Assembly (NCBI GenBank): GCA_002391225.1
Contig: DGRV01000029.1
Span: forward strand, 35,861 to 90,435
Direction of reading: 5' to 3'
Source: Christensenella sp. UBA4379
GTDB taxonomy: Bacteria > Bacillota > Clostridia > Christensenellales > Aristaeellaceae
DNA: 54,575 bases
Program-made: the position numbers and the translations under genes
The notes under the pieces: model-generated
The model's database searches: none
Told to the model about the DNA's origin: nothing
The model's input: the letters and a program-made list of their open reading frames with translations, nothing else
Shown: positions 1 to 8,279 of the stretch, piece by piece
Numbering within the stretch: position 1 is the first letter of the stretch
Layout of the letters: the number at the start of each line of letters is the position of its first letter

Positions 1-2
1 AG

Positions 3-37
3 GCTCACGCATTCATGCGTGAGCTGAAATTCTTTTT
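3..37 (+). terminator. Stem-loop at the left edge, probable terminator of an upstream gene
   Basis: A perfect 10-bp inverted repeat (3-12 and 15-24, two-base centre) is followed within a few bases by a T-rich run (30-37). It lies just before the promoter of the next operon, so it most likely ends transcription of a gene outside the window. Confidence 0.6.
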
Positions 38-41
38 ATCC

Positions 42-70
42 TTGACGAAAGCTGTGCCATTTGGTATAAT
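42..70 (+). promoter_or_regulatory. Sigma-A-type promoter of the ugp-like operon
   Basis: TTGACG (42-47) and TATAAT (65-70) are separated by exactly 17 bases. The -10 lies about 70 bases before the binding-protein start, which has its own AAGGAGG ribosome site at 124-130. Confidence 0.85.
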
Positions 71-139
71 AATTTCAGAATACGGCAAGGCTGAGGAGAT
101 TCAGGCCTGCCAGCAACAATGATAAGGAGGATTTCCGGG

Positions 140-1450
140 ATGAAAAGATTCTTTGCGTTTCTGCTGTGCGCGGTGATGGCGCTGAGCGCCTGCTCTGCCT
201 TTGCCGCTACCGAGTACGATGTGACGGAACCGATCACCATCGAATGGTGGCATGCTCACGAGAGCCAGTTCGACGAGCAGATCAAGTACATGGTCGACAA
301 GTTCAACGCTGAAAACGGCATGGGCATCACGGTGGTTCCCGTTTACAAGGGCGCTTACGCGGACATCGACACCGCCTTCCGCGCTGCGGATGCCGCCGGC
401 GCCGTTCCCGCCCTGGTCTGCTGCAATACCTCCTACCCCGCCGCCTACGGCGCGGCCGGCCTGTGCGAGGTGCTGGATCCTTACATCGACGCTTTCGAGT
501 ACGACGTCGAGGACTTCGGCGAGGGCCTGCTGGCTTCCACCAGCTATGACGACGAGCAAATCTGCCTGCCCTACCTGATTTCCACCCAGTGCATGTATTA
601 CAACAAGACCGCCGCCGAGGCTGAAGGCATTGAAATGCCCAAGACCATCGACGAAATGGAAGCCTTCCTGGAAAAGGCCACCCTCTTTAACGAGGACGGC
701 ACCACCAAGCGCTACGGCACCGTCTTTGGCGGCTGGGACTACTGGTATCATGAGATGCTGTTCAAGAACAACGGCGTGCAGATCGTCACCGAGGACGGCA
801 AGACGGACGTCAACAGCGAAAAGAGCATCGAGCTGAACACCAAGATCAAGGAATGGATCGACAAGGGCTACGCCTATTACGCCTACGGCTCCGGCGCTTC
901 CTCCAACATGCGCGACCTGTTCATCGCCGGCGGCGCGTTCAGCGTGTTCCATACCTCTTCCCTGTATACCACCTACGTCAACCGGGTGAACGCCCTGGAA
1001 GACGAAGCGGCCCGCTTTGAGGTCGGCATGGCCTGGCTGCCGGGCGGCAGCGACGGCGAGAGCTTCAAGAGCGAAGTCGGCGGCGCGGCGATCTTCATCC
1101 CGGCCAAGGCTTCCCAGGCGGAAAAGAACGCGGCCTGGCAGTTCATGATGTTCATGGCCAGCCCCGAAATCAACCTCTACTGGTCGGACAACACCGGTTA
1201 CCTGCCCACCCGCGGCAGCGTCGTGAACCTGCCGGAGTACCAGGAATACCTGGCCAAGAAGCCGGCGATGGATCCCATCATCAAGATGGCTGCGTGGATC
1301 AACCCCCGCAACCAGAATCCCGCCTACAACAACTGCGGCAACCTCTGGCGCGCCGCCCTGGCGGAGATCTACAACAATGGTGCTCCCGTCAAGGATACGC
1401 TGGACCAGCTGGCCGTCGAAATCCAGGCTGAACTGGACGCCGCGAAGTAA
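140..1450 (+). CDS. ABC transporter extracellular solute-binding protein (family 1, UgpB-like)
   Basis: This is the extracytoplasmic binding protein of a carbohydrate or glycerol-phosphate type (CUT1) ABC importer. I chose ATG 140 over an in-frame ATG at 119 because AAGGAGG (124-130) sits nine bases upstream of it. The 436-residue product begins with a signal sequence whose LSAC (residues 15-18) fits a lipobox, so it is probably a lipid-anchored protein; ordinary cleavage a few residues later is possible. The mature part has the size and late aromatic-rich segments of family 1 binding proteins. Two permeases and a glycerophosphodiester phosphodiesterase follow. That context favours sn-glycerol-3-phosphate or glycerophosphodiesters as ligand, but other sugars are not excluded. 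Confidence 0.9.
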   Translation: MKRFFAFLLCAVMALSACSAFAATEYDVTEPITIEWWHAHESQFDEQIKYMVDKFNAENGMGITVVPVYKGAYADIDTAFRAADAAGAVPALVCCNTSYPAAYGAAGLCEVLDPYIDAFEYDVEDFGEGLLASTSYDDEQICLPYLISTQCMYYNKTAAEAEGIEMPKTIDEMEAFLEKATLFNEDGTTKRYGTVFGGWDYWYHEMLFKNNGVQIVTEDGKTDVNSEKSIELNTKIKEWIDKGYAYYAYGSGASSNMRDLFIAGGAFSVFHTSSLYTTYVNRVNALEDEAARFEVGMAWLPGGSDGESFKSEVGGAAIFIPAKASQAEKNAAWQFMMFMASPEINLYWSDNTGYLPTRGSVVNLPEYQEYLAKKPAMDPIIKMAAWINPRNQNPAYNNCGNLWRAALAEIYNNGAPVKDTLDQLAVEIQAELDAAK

Positions 1451-1472
1451 GAAATTTTATCACTGAAAACCG

Positions 1473-1500
1473 GGGGAGAGGAAAGGTTTCCTCTCCCCTT
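1473..1500 (+). terminator. Stem-loop between binding protein and first permease
   Basis: A 12-bp GC-rich inverted repeat (1473-1484 and 1487-1498) follows the binding-protein stop, with only a short T run after it. Such hairpins often protect or attenuate the transcript so that the binding protein outnumbers the membrane subunits; that role is inferred here. Confidence 0.6.
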
Positions 1501-1578
1501 TGAAAAGTAAACGATGGACAGCGGGCTGGCCCGCCCGGCTGCGGAGCGGCCTGCTGCCTGAATGAAGAGGAGTCTGCG

Positions 1579-3285
1579 GTGAGAGACGTTGTGAGAATCC
1601 GGGAAGATAGGGCGCGGGAGCGGAGGCTGATCTCCCCCCTGCAGCGCAGGACGGGCCTTCTGCTGATCGTCCTGGGCGTGCTGATCGCGGCGGTCGGCCT
1701 GTTCGGCTACCTGGCGGGGGACTGGCAGATCGCCCCGCTGGCGGAAATGGCCGACCAGGTGTTTATCGCGCGGGAAGTGGCACAGAGCGCCGGCACGGGC
1801 ATTACGGGCGCGTTTGACATGGATGGGGAGGAAAGCGGCGTTCATCTGTACTACGCTTCCCTTTCCGCGGATGACCTGATCAGCGCGGAAGCCTTTGACG
1901 TGGGCGAATCGAAAAAGGCGCTCAAGGGAGGCTCCCTCCAGTTTCCGGCCACCAAGGACAGGCAGACGTCCGTCATTGAAGAAGCGCAGCCGGTCACGCT
2001 GGACAACGGGGTGACGATGACCAAGGCGGTCAAGTTCCCCGGCGCGGGCAGCAGCAAATACCGCAGCCTCAAAACCACCGTGGAAGGCCCCTGCACGTTG
2101 ACGGTGTACGCCATGTCCTCCCTGCCGACGCACGAGCGCAGGCTGGTGCTCTACAACAGCTTAAACGGCCAGGAGGTCTCTTCCGCCATGGCCCCGGCCT
2201 TTGACGCAGGGCAGGTTCTGGCCCCCGTGACGCTGGACATCCCGGCGGCGGGCACCTACTTCCTGTCCGTCAAGGGCGATATTCCGATCGCTCCGGTCAG
2301 CGCGATCATGAACTACGCCGTCATGATCCTTCTGCTGGGCCTGGTGCTCATCTTCAACGGCGTGATGATGCGCATCCAGCGCTGGGAGCGGATGAAGGAC
2401 CTGTTCTTTGTCGAGCCCGCCCTGCTTCTGTTCCTGATGTTCGTCTATTACCCGGTCATCGACCTGGTGCGCATCTCCTTTACCAACATGTCGGTGCTGA
2501 CCACCGGCAAGCAGGAGTTTATCGGCCTGGCCAATTTCCAGTGGATCTTTGACGGAGCGGGCACCCGCTATTTCTGGGAGAGCCTCCGGATTACCGGGGT
2601 CTACATGTTCTGGGAGGTGCTGATCACCCTGGTGGGCGGCATGCTGCTGGCGCTGTTGTTCAACCGTATGACCAGAATGTTCAACACCATGCGCGCCATC
2701 GTCTTTATGCCCAAGTACATCGCCGTGTCCACCAGCGCCGTCGTCTTCCAGTGGATTCTGCACTCCAGCATCGCCACCGGCATCGGGCAGATGGAAGGCA
2801 TCATGAACTATACCCTGTCCCTCTTCGGCATCCAGGGCCCCCACTGGCTGATCGACGCCAATACGGCCCTGGCCGGCATCCTGACCCTGACGGCCTGGCG
2901 TGTGGTGGGCTACGCGATGATGATCTACCTGTCCGCCATGAAGGGTATCAGCCAGGATTATTACGAGGCAGCGGCCATCGACGGGGCGGACGGCATCCAG
3001 CGCTTCCGCTTTATCACCGTCCCCCTGCTGGCCCCGACGACCCTGTTCCTCTTCGTCACCACGTTCATCGCCAGCATGAAGGTGTTCCAGTCTGTGGACG
3101 TCATGACCGGCGGCGGTCCCGGCACCGCCACGAACGTGATGGTCCAGTGGATCTACAACCTGACCTTCAAGGATTTCCACACCGCCCGCGGCGCGGCGGT
3201 ATCGCTGGTGTTCTTCGTGATCCTGCTGGTATGCACGGCGGCCACCATGCGTTTTTCCAACCGGAACGTCAACTACGACGCGTAA
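1579..3285 (+). CDS. ABC transporter permease (MalF/UgpA-like) with an inserted extracytoplasmic domain
   Basis: This is one membrane subunit of the importer. Translation starts at GTG 1579 behind AAGAGGAG (1564-1571). At 568 residues it is nearly twice the usual permease length. The typical permease core begins near residue 277 and carries the EAA loop that contacts the ATPase (EAAAIDGA, residues 463-470). In front are a membrane segment (25-46), about 190 residues that should lie outside the membrane, and another membrane segment (244-264). The outside part includes a predicted beta-rich stretch (about 137-240) containing GAGSSKYRSL and AAGTYFLSV, which resembles small domains I recall from secreted pectinases. 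It may help capture ligand or dock the binding protein; that is inference. Confidence 0.9.
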   Translation: MRDVVRIREDRARERRLISPLQRRTGLLLIVLGVLIAAVGLFGYLAGDWQIAPLAEMADQVFIAREVAQSAGTGITGAFDMDGEESGVHLYYASLSADDLISAEAFDVGESKKALKGGSLQFPATKDRQTSVIEEAQPVTLDNGVTMTKAVKFPGAGSSKYRSLKTTVEGPCTLTVYAMSSLPTHERRLVLYNSLNGQEVSSAMAPAFDAGQVLAPVTLDIPAAGTYFLSVKGDIPIAPVSAIMNYAVMILLLGLVLIFNGVMMRIQRWERMKDLFFVEPALLLFLMFVYYPVIDLVRISFTNMSVLTTGKQEFIGLANFQWIFDGAGTRYFWESLRITGVYMFWEVLITLVGGMLLALLFNRMTRMFNTMRAIVFMPKYIAVSTSAVVFQWILHSSIATGIGQMEGIMNYTLSLFGIQGPHWLIDANTALAGILTLTAWRVVGYAMMIYLSAMKGISQDYYEAAAIDGADGIQRFRFITVPLLAPTTLFLFVTTFIASMKVFQSVDVMTGGGPGTATNVMVQWIYNLTFKDFHTARGAAVSLVFFVILLVCTAATMRFSNRNVNYDA

Positions 3286-3303
3286 GAAAGGAGGCGGAAC
3301 CAC

Positions 3304-4695
3304 ATGTTCAGAAAGCTTGACCAGCAAAAGAAAATCGGAACGGTCAGCGTGATCATCGGCTTCGCGCTCCTGTTCCTGACGCTGGTGCTGATCCCCCTGA
3401 AGACGGCGGGCAGCTTTAAATACTATCTGCTGATCCCGGCGGCGGCGCTGATCCTTCTGCCGATTCCTGTGATGTGGAAGGACGGGCTCCGGCAGATGAA
3501 GGAAAAACCACCCGCAGTGGGGCACTGGCGGCGGATGCGGCAGAGCGGCTTTTTCGATCTGCTGGTTCTGCTCACCATGATCGCCCTGGTCCTCTTTCTC
3601 TGCTGGGGCTTTGGGCTGATTTCCTACCGTGCGACGCTGAACCGGCATGCGGCCCTGGCGGGCGGGACGGCCGCCACCCTGGAGGAAGCGCGCCAGATCC
3701 CCGGGTTTGTCGAGTACAACTTCCACCAGGACCTGAACCTGATCGCGAAAAACTACAGCGCTTTCGGCGTCATCGCCCTGATCATCGTGGCTTTCGTCAT
3801 GGTCTGCGGGCTTTATATGCGTTTTATTTCGCCCATCGTGAAGGCGGACGAGCATCTGCAGATTGCCCACGGGGTCTACAGAGTCTGCGCCCAGTACGCC
3901 GCGGCGATCCTGATCGTGCTGATCTCCCTGTTTCCCATCTACTGGATGATCATTTCCTCCCTGAAAACCTCGGACGAGCTGATGCGGGCGGTGCCGACCC
4001 TCTGGCCGGACAAGTTCGTGTGGGAAAACTATCCGAACGTGCTCAACAAAGCGCCCTTTGGCCGGTATCTGATCAACACCCTGGTGACCACCATCATCAT
4101 GATGCTGGGGGAACTGACCATCGGCGTCATGGCGGCCTACGGCTTTTCCAAGGGGGATTTTAAGGGAAAGAACCTCCTGTTCATGTTTGTGCTGGGGGCG
4201 CTGATGGTGCCCATTCAGGTGACCTTCGTGCCGATCTACGTGATCATCGCCCGCCTGAACGCCATCGACACCTGGACCGGCGTAGTCCTGCCCAACCTGG
4301 TGAGCGCCTACTTTATCTTCATGCTCCGGCAGAACTTTATGGCGGTGGACAACAGCTACATCGAAGCCGGGCGCATCGACGGCCTGGGCCGCTTCGGCAC
4401 CATCGTCAACGTCCTGTGCCCCATGTGCAAGCCCACGCTGATCACCATCAGCATCATCAGCTTCATCAACGGCTGGAACAGCTATTTCTGGCCCAAGATG
4501 GTCACCCAGTCGGAGGCCAGCCGCACCATCGCCGTGGGCGTGCAGCGGCTCAAGGAGACGTACGCGGGCCAGTTCGTTTCCAACTATAACGAAATCATGG
4601 CCGGCGCGGTGATGGCGATCATCCCGATCGTCTTCCTGTTCCTGATTCTGCAGAAATACATCATGACCGGCATGAGCAAGGCCGCGATGAAGTGA
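3304..4695 (+). CDS. ABC transporter permease (MalG/UgpE-like) with N-terminal membrane extension
   Basis: This is the second membrane subunit. ATG 3304 follows AAAGGAGG by a few bases. The MalG/UgpE-type core starts near residue 195 and has the EAA loop EAGRIDGLG (354-362) and the usual late NGWNSYFWP segment. About 190 extra residues precede the core, with four likely membrane spans (about 14-33, 40-58, 86-107, 153-173) and a short outside loop. Family members are normally about 280 residues, so both permeases of this operon are enlarged. It lies 18 bases after the first permease and certainly belongs to the same operon. No ATPase gene follows; a shared MsmX/UgpC-type ATPase encoded elsewhere is the likely partner. 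Confidence 0.9.
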   Translation: MFRKLDQQKKIGTVSVIIGFALLFLTLVLIPLKTAGSFKYYLLIPAAALILLPIPVMWKDGLRQMKEKPPAVGHWRRMRQSGFFDLLVLLTMIALVLFLCWGFGLISYRATLNRHAALAGGTAATLEEARQIPGFVEYNFHQDLNLIAKNYSAFGVIALIIVAFVMVCGLYMRFISPIVKADEHLQIAHGVYRVCAQYAAAILIVLISLFPIYWMIISSLKTSDELMRAVPTLWPDKFVWENYPNVLNKAPFGRYLINTLVTTIIMMLGELTIGVMAAYGFSKGDFKGKNLLFMFVLGALMVPIQVTFVPIYVIIARLNAIDTWTGVVLPNLVSAYFIFMLRQNFMAVDNSYIEAGRIDGLGRFGTIVNVLCPMCKPTLITISIISFINGWNSYFWPKMVTQSEASRTIAVGVQRLKETYAGQFVSNYNEIMAGAVMAIIPIVFLFLILQKYIMTGMSKAAMK

Positions 4696-4745
4696 TCCCG
4701 GCCGGATACATCATTTGAGTACATGAGAGAGGGGAAGAATCCACC

Positions 4746-5468
4746 ATGGGAACCATCTGCATTGAAAAGAAAAACAAGCCGCTTATGATCGCCCACCGGG
4801 GCCTGAGCGGGCTGGAAAAGGAAAACACGGCTTCCGCGTTCGTGGCGGCCGGCCATCATACCTACTTTGGCATCGAAACGGATGTCCACCGGACGGCGGA
4901 CGGCCGCTTCATCATCATCCATGACGACAACACCAAGCGGGTTTCCGGCGACGAGGTCAGCGTGGAGGAGACCTGCTTTGACACCCTGCGGGCCATCCGC
5001 CTGATCGATACCGACGGCACGAAGGGCCGGGGAGACCTGATCCTGCCCAGCCTGGGGGAATATATCAGGATCTGCAAAAAGTATGAAAAAACGGCGGTGC
5101 TGGAGCTCAAGAACCACTTCGCCCCGGAGGACATTCAAAAGATCATCGCCATCATTCGGGAGGAGGGCCATCTGGACCAGGTGGTCTTCATCTCCTTCGA
5201 CTTGCCTAACATGATCTGCATCCGGGAGCTCCTGCCAAACCAGCGGGCCCAGTTCCTGGTAAGCGCCGCGGAGGATTGGCTGGTGGAGACGCTGAAGAAA
5301 TACCGCCTCGATCTGGACATCAAATACAGCGCCTTGACCAGGGAACTGGTCGAAAAAGTCCACGGCATCGGGCGGGAAGTCAACGTCTGGACCGTGAACA
5401 CGCTGGAAGACGCGGATCGGATGATAGACCTCGGCGTTGACTACATAACGACCAATATCCTTGAATAA
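4746..5468 (+). CDS. ugpQ: Glycerophosphodiester phosphodiesterase
   Basis: The enzyme hydrolyses glycerophosphodiesters to sn-glycerol-3-phosphate and an alcohol, using a metal ion in a TIM barrel. The 240-residue product has no signal peptide and should be cytoplasmic. Family residues are visible: HRG at 17-19, EN at 26-27, the E44-x-D46 metal pair and HD at 59-60. The C-terminal VNVWTVNT and DYITTN segments are typical. It lies about 50 bases after the second permease, like ugpQ in enterobacterial ugp operons, so it probably processes imported diesters. The symbol is assigned by context and family, not by a test of function. Confidence 0.92.
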   Translation: MGTICIEKKNKPLMIAHRGLSGLEKENTASAFVAAGHHTYFGIETDVHRTADGRFIIIHDDNTKRVSGDEVSVEETCFDTLRAIRLIDTDGTKGRGDLILPSLGEYIRICKKYEKTAVLELKNHFAPEDIQKIIAIIREEGHLDQVVFISFDLPNMICIRELLPNQRAQFLVSAAEDWLVETLKKYRLDLDIKYSALTRELVEKVHGIGREVNVWTVNTLEDADRMIDLGVDYITTNILE

Positions 5469-5487
5469 ACGGGGAACAAACAGACGA

Positions 5488-5557
5488 AATCAGCGGCCGG
5501 AAGCGGATGAATCTGGGATGAAAATTCCCATATCCAACGTGTTTCCGGCCGCTGATT
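5488..5557. terminator. Large inverted repeat after ugpQ
   Basis: Fifteen-base perfect arms (5488-5502 and 5543-5557) enclose a 40-base loop holding a smaller hairpin. It lies between the ugpQ stop and the next promoter and is followed by ATTCTTTG. It is probably the operon terminator, but a regulator-binding role at the adjacent promoter cannot be excluded. Confidence 0.55.
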
Positions 5558-5571
5558 GCTCATTCTTTGTA

Positions 5572-5600
5572 TTGACAAGCGGTGATTTCCTCTGTAAAAT
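5572..5600 (+). promoter_or_regulatory. Sigma-A-type promoter of the flavoprotein reductase
   Basis: TTGACA (5572-5577) and TAAAAT (5595-5600) are 17 bases apart. An AAGGAGG ribosome site (5641-5647) and ATG 5656 follow. Confidence 0.85.
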
Positions 5601-5655
5601 GAAAGTGTTATTCTGATCCGCACGAGATATGCGGGGATAAAAGGAGGAAAACAGT

Positions 5656-8199
5656 ATGAAGAAGCTTGTTTCCTTGCTGCTGGCCCTGAGCATGGCGCTG
5701 GGCATGACGGCGTTTGCCGCTGCCGAAGCGCCTGTGCTGGAAGCCAGCGCCCAGGGCTTTGCCGGCCCTGTCAAAGTGCTCGTCTCCTTTACGGAGGACG
5801 GGAAAGTAGCCACCCTTGAGATCAGTGAAGACGGCTTTGCCGAAACGGCGGGCATCGGCGCCCGCGCGCTGGATCCCGAAGAGATCAAGGGCTTCATCGG
5901 CGCTCAGGCTCCCCTGACGCTGGATGCGGTCGACGCCCTGACCGGGGCGACCCTGACCAAGACGGCCATCGTCAACGCCGTCAACGACGCCTTTGCCTCC
6001 ATGACGCCCGGTGCGGCGGAAGAAGCCGCCCTGGCCTTCACCCCCGGCACCTATGAAGCGTCGGGCGAGGGCTACAACGGCCTGAGCACCTTCGCGGTCA
6101 CCTTCTCCGACACCGCGCTGACCGGGGTTGAAGTGGTCAAGTCCACGGAAACCGGTTACGTCGGCGACATCGCCTTTGCGCCGATGATCGCGGACATGAT
6201 CGCGGCCAACGGCTCCGGCGTGGACGCCGTGGCGGGCGCTACCTTCTCCAGCCGCGCGCTCCGCACCGCTGTGAACGCAGCTGCCGAGCAGGCCGGCTGC
6301 ACCAACATGAAGGCCTTCCAAGCCGCGACCGTCGCCCACGAGCCCGAGGCGGACATCGACGTGACCTATGACGTGGTCATCGTCGGCGCCGGTGGCGCCG
6401 GCATCGCCGCGGCGGCCCAGGCTGCCCAGGACGGCAGCACCGTGCTGATCATCGAAAAGAACGCGGAAGTCGGCGGCAACACCCTGGTGTCCGGCGGCCA
6501 GTACCAGAGCGTGATGCCTTACCTGGTCTGGGATCCCGCGGATCCGGACGCAACCACCGGCGTGTATGCCTTCAACGGCGAAACCTACGACAAGGTCAAG
6601 TCCGTTCAGGGCTGCATCAACGAGCTCAAGATGATCCTGAACTGGAGCGAAGAGCCCTTTGATACCGAATACTACAAGACCCACGAGTTCGTGGCGGGCG
6701 ACGCGGCCGAGCTGTCCAAGCACGGCGTCCACGCGGAATACCTGCCCACCCTGCAGGCTCTGAAGGCCGAGATTCAGGCCTACCTCGACTGGGCGCAGCC
6801 CAAGCTGGACGCGGGCATCCCGGAAAACCAGCTGGCCCTGTTCTCCACGCTGAACCTGCACATCTTCCAGACCTACTACGGCGGCCTGCGTCCCAGCGCC
6901 GACGGCAGTCAGTGGATGTACGGCAACGTCGACCTGGTCAAGCAGTTCATCGAAGGCGGCCAGGGCCTCAAGGAGTGGCTGGAAGCCCAGGGCTCCCTGT
7001 TCGCGGAAGATACCCAGCCCACCCTGATCGGCGCGCTGTGGTATCGTGAAAACGAGTACAAGGGCGCGAACGTGGATACCGACGGCGACGGCGAGACCGA
7101 ATTCTACGCCGACCGCTGGGGCAGCTACTTCATGGCCCCGATGACCACCATGCTCAAGGCCAATGAAAAGAACCAGATCATGAAGCGCACCACCGCCGAA
7201 AGCCTGATCGTCGAAAACGGCAGGGTGACCGGCGTCAACGCCGTCCGCTATGACGGCACCAAGGTAACCGCTCACGCCACCAAGGGCGTCATCCTGGCTA
7301 CCGGCGGTTATGCCGCCAATATCCCCATGGTGCTGGAAAACAACGTTTACTGGTCCACCGAATACCTGACCAGCTCCACCAAGACCACCAACCGTTCCTC
7401 CCTGCAGGGCGACGGCATCAAAATGGCGGAGGAAGTCGGCGCCGCGACCACCGGCCTGGGCTTCACCCAGCTGATGCCCATCTCCTGGGTTGACAACGGC
7501 AACCTGGCCTTTGGCGGCGGCAACTACGCCGTCTGGGTCAACCCGGCCACCGGCAAGCGTTTCGTGGACGAAGGCTCCGAGCGCGACGTGCTGTCCCTGG
7601 CGGAATTCCGCAACGGCATGGTCGTCAACGGCACCCCCGGCGTGTTCCTGGAAATCTATAACGCCACCGAGCGCATCCCCGGCCCGCCTTCCGCGCAGCT
7701 GGCTGCGGAGGACTATGAAAGCCGCTACTACCATGTGAAGGGCACTGTCGAAGCCTTCACCGAGCTGTTTGCCCGCCCCGAAATGAGCGGTGTGACCGTG
7801 GACCCCGCCGCCGTGCTGGAAACCGTCAAGGCCTATGACGCCGCTGTGATGGGCCAGGGCGAATATCCTGACGTGGGCAAGGCCATTGCCTCCCGCTGCG
7901 TCGGCAACGTCGAAAAGAATGAAGACGGCTCCTACAACCCCGCTACCTATGACCTGGAAGGCGCCGACCTGATCGTCCGCCTGATGGCTCCCTCCACCCA
8001 CCATACCATGGGCGGCCTGGTGGTCGATACCAGCCGTCACGTGCTGAACGCGGACGGCGAGGCGATCCCCGGTCTGTACGCAGCCGGCGAAGTCACCGGC
8101 GGCATCCACGGCGGCAACCGTCTGGGCGGCAACGCGATCGTCGAGATCTTCGTTTCCGGCCGCACCGCCGCGCAGGCTGTGAACGCTGACAACAAGTAA
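5656..8199 (+). CDS. Secreted FAD-dependent reductase with two FMN-binding domains (fumarate/urocanate reductase family)
   Basis: This 847-residue flavoprotein is predicted to reduce an alpha,beta-unsaturated acid outside the membrane, as an electron acceptor. Residues 1-23 form a signal peptide without lipobox. Two FMN_bind-type domains follow, with possible covalent FMN sites DALTGAT (93-99) and DAVAGAT (190-196); Thr99 and Thr196 would be flavinylated by an ApbE-type transferase. The FAD domain begins near 238 with the Rossmann motif GAGGAG (244-249). THHTMGGL and the C-terminal GNRLGGNA region are typical of flavocytochrome c/UrdA-like enzymes. There is no haem-binding CxxCH, so electrons probably arrive through FMN. 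The gene has its own promoter and terminator. The substrate (fumarate, urocanate, cinnamate-like or other) cannot be read from the sequence. Confidence 0.9.
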   Translation: MKKLVSLLLALSMALGMTAFAAAEAPVLEASAQGFAGPVKVLVSFTEDGKVATLEISEDGFAETAGIGARALDPEEIKGFIGAQAPLTLDAVDALTGATLTKTAIVNAVNDAFASMTPGAAEEAALAFTPGTYEASGEGYNGLSTFAVTFSDTALTGVEVVKSTETGYVGDIAFAPMIADMIAANGSGVDAVAGATFSSRALRTAVNAAAEQAGCTNMKAFQAATVAHEPEADIDVTYDVVIVGAGGAGIAAAAQAAQDGSTVLIIEKNAEVGGNTLVSGGQYQSVMPYLVWDPADPDATTGVYAFNGETYDKVKSVQGCINELKMILNWSEEPFDTEYYKTHEFVAGDAAELSKHGVHAEYLPTLQALKAEIQAYLDWAQPKLDAGIPENQLALFSTLNLHIFQTYYGGLRPSADGSQWMYGNVDLVKQFIEGGQGLKEWLEAQGSLFAEDTQPTLIGALWYRENEYKGANVDTDGDGETEFYADRWGSYFMAPMTTMLKANEKNQIMKRTTAESLIVENGRVTGVNAVRYDGTKVTAHATKGVILATGGYAANIPMVLENNVYWSTEYLTSSTKTTNRSSLQGDGIKMAEEVGAATTGLGFTQLMPISWVDNGNLAFGGGNYAVWVNPATGKRFVDEGSERDVLSLAEFRNGMVVNGTPGVFLEIYNATERIPGPPSAQLAAEDYESRYYHVKGTVEAFTELFARPEMSGVTVDPAAVLETVKAYDAAVMGQGEYPDVGKAIASRCVGNVEKNEDGSYNPATYDLEGADLIVRLMAPSTHHTMGGLVVDTSRHVLNADGEAIPGLYAAGEVTGGIHGGNRLGGNAIVEIFVSGRTAAQAVNADNK

Positions 8200-8230
8200 T
8201 CACCCGGAGCAAAAACAAACCTCAGCAAAA

Positions 8231-8271
8231 GGCCCTGCAGCGCTGAAACGCTGCAGGGCCCTTCTCTTTGG
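8231..8271. terminator. Strong terminator shared by convergent genes
   Basis: A 12-bp GC-rich stem (8231-8242 and 8249-8260) with a six-base loop is followed by CTTCTCTTT on the plus strand and preceded by an A run that serves the minus strand. It separates the reductase from the convergent CARF-HEPN gene. Confidence 0.85.
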
Positions 8272-8279
8272 GAATGTCT

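Noticed and set aside
101..952. Long open frame antisense to the binding-protein gene
   Set aside because: It mirrors the codon bias of the GC-rich gene on the other strand, has no family motifs and no ribosome site.
2161..3870. 569-codon open frame antisense to the two permease genes
   Set aside because: Low-complexity His/Asp/Gln-rich translation typical of antisense shadows; the plus strand carries clear permeases.
5608..8109. 833-codon open frame antisense to the reductase
   Set aside because: Shadow of a high-GC gene; no recognisable domain or start signal.
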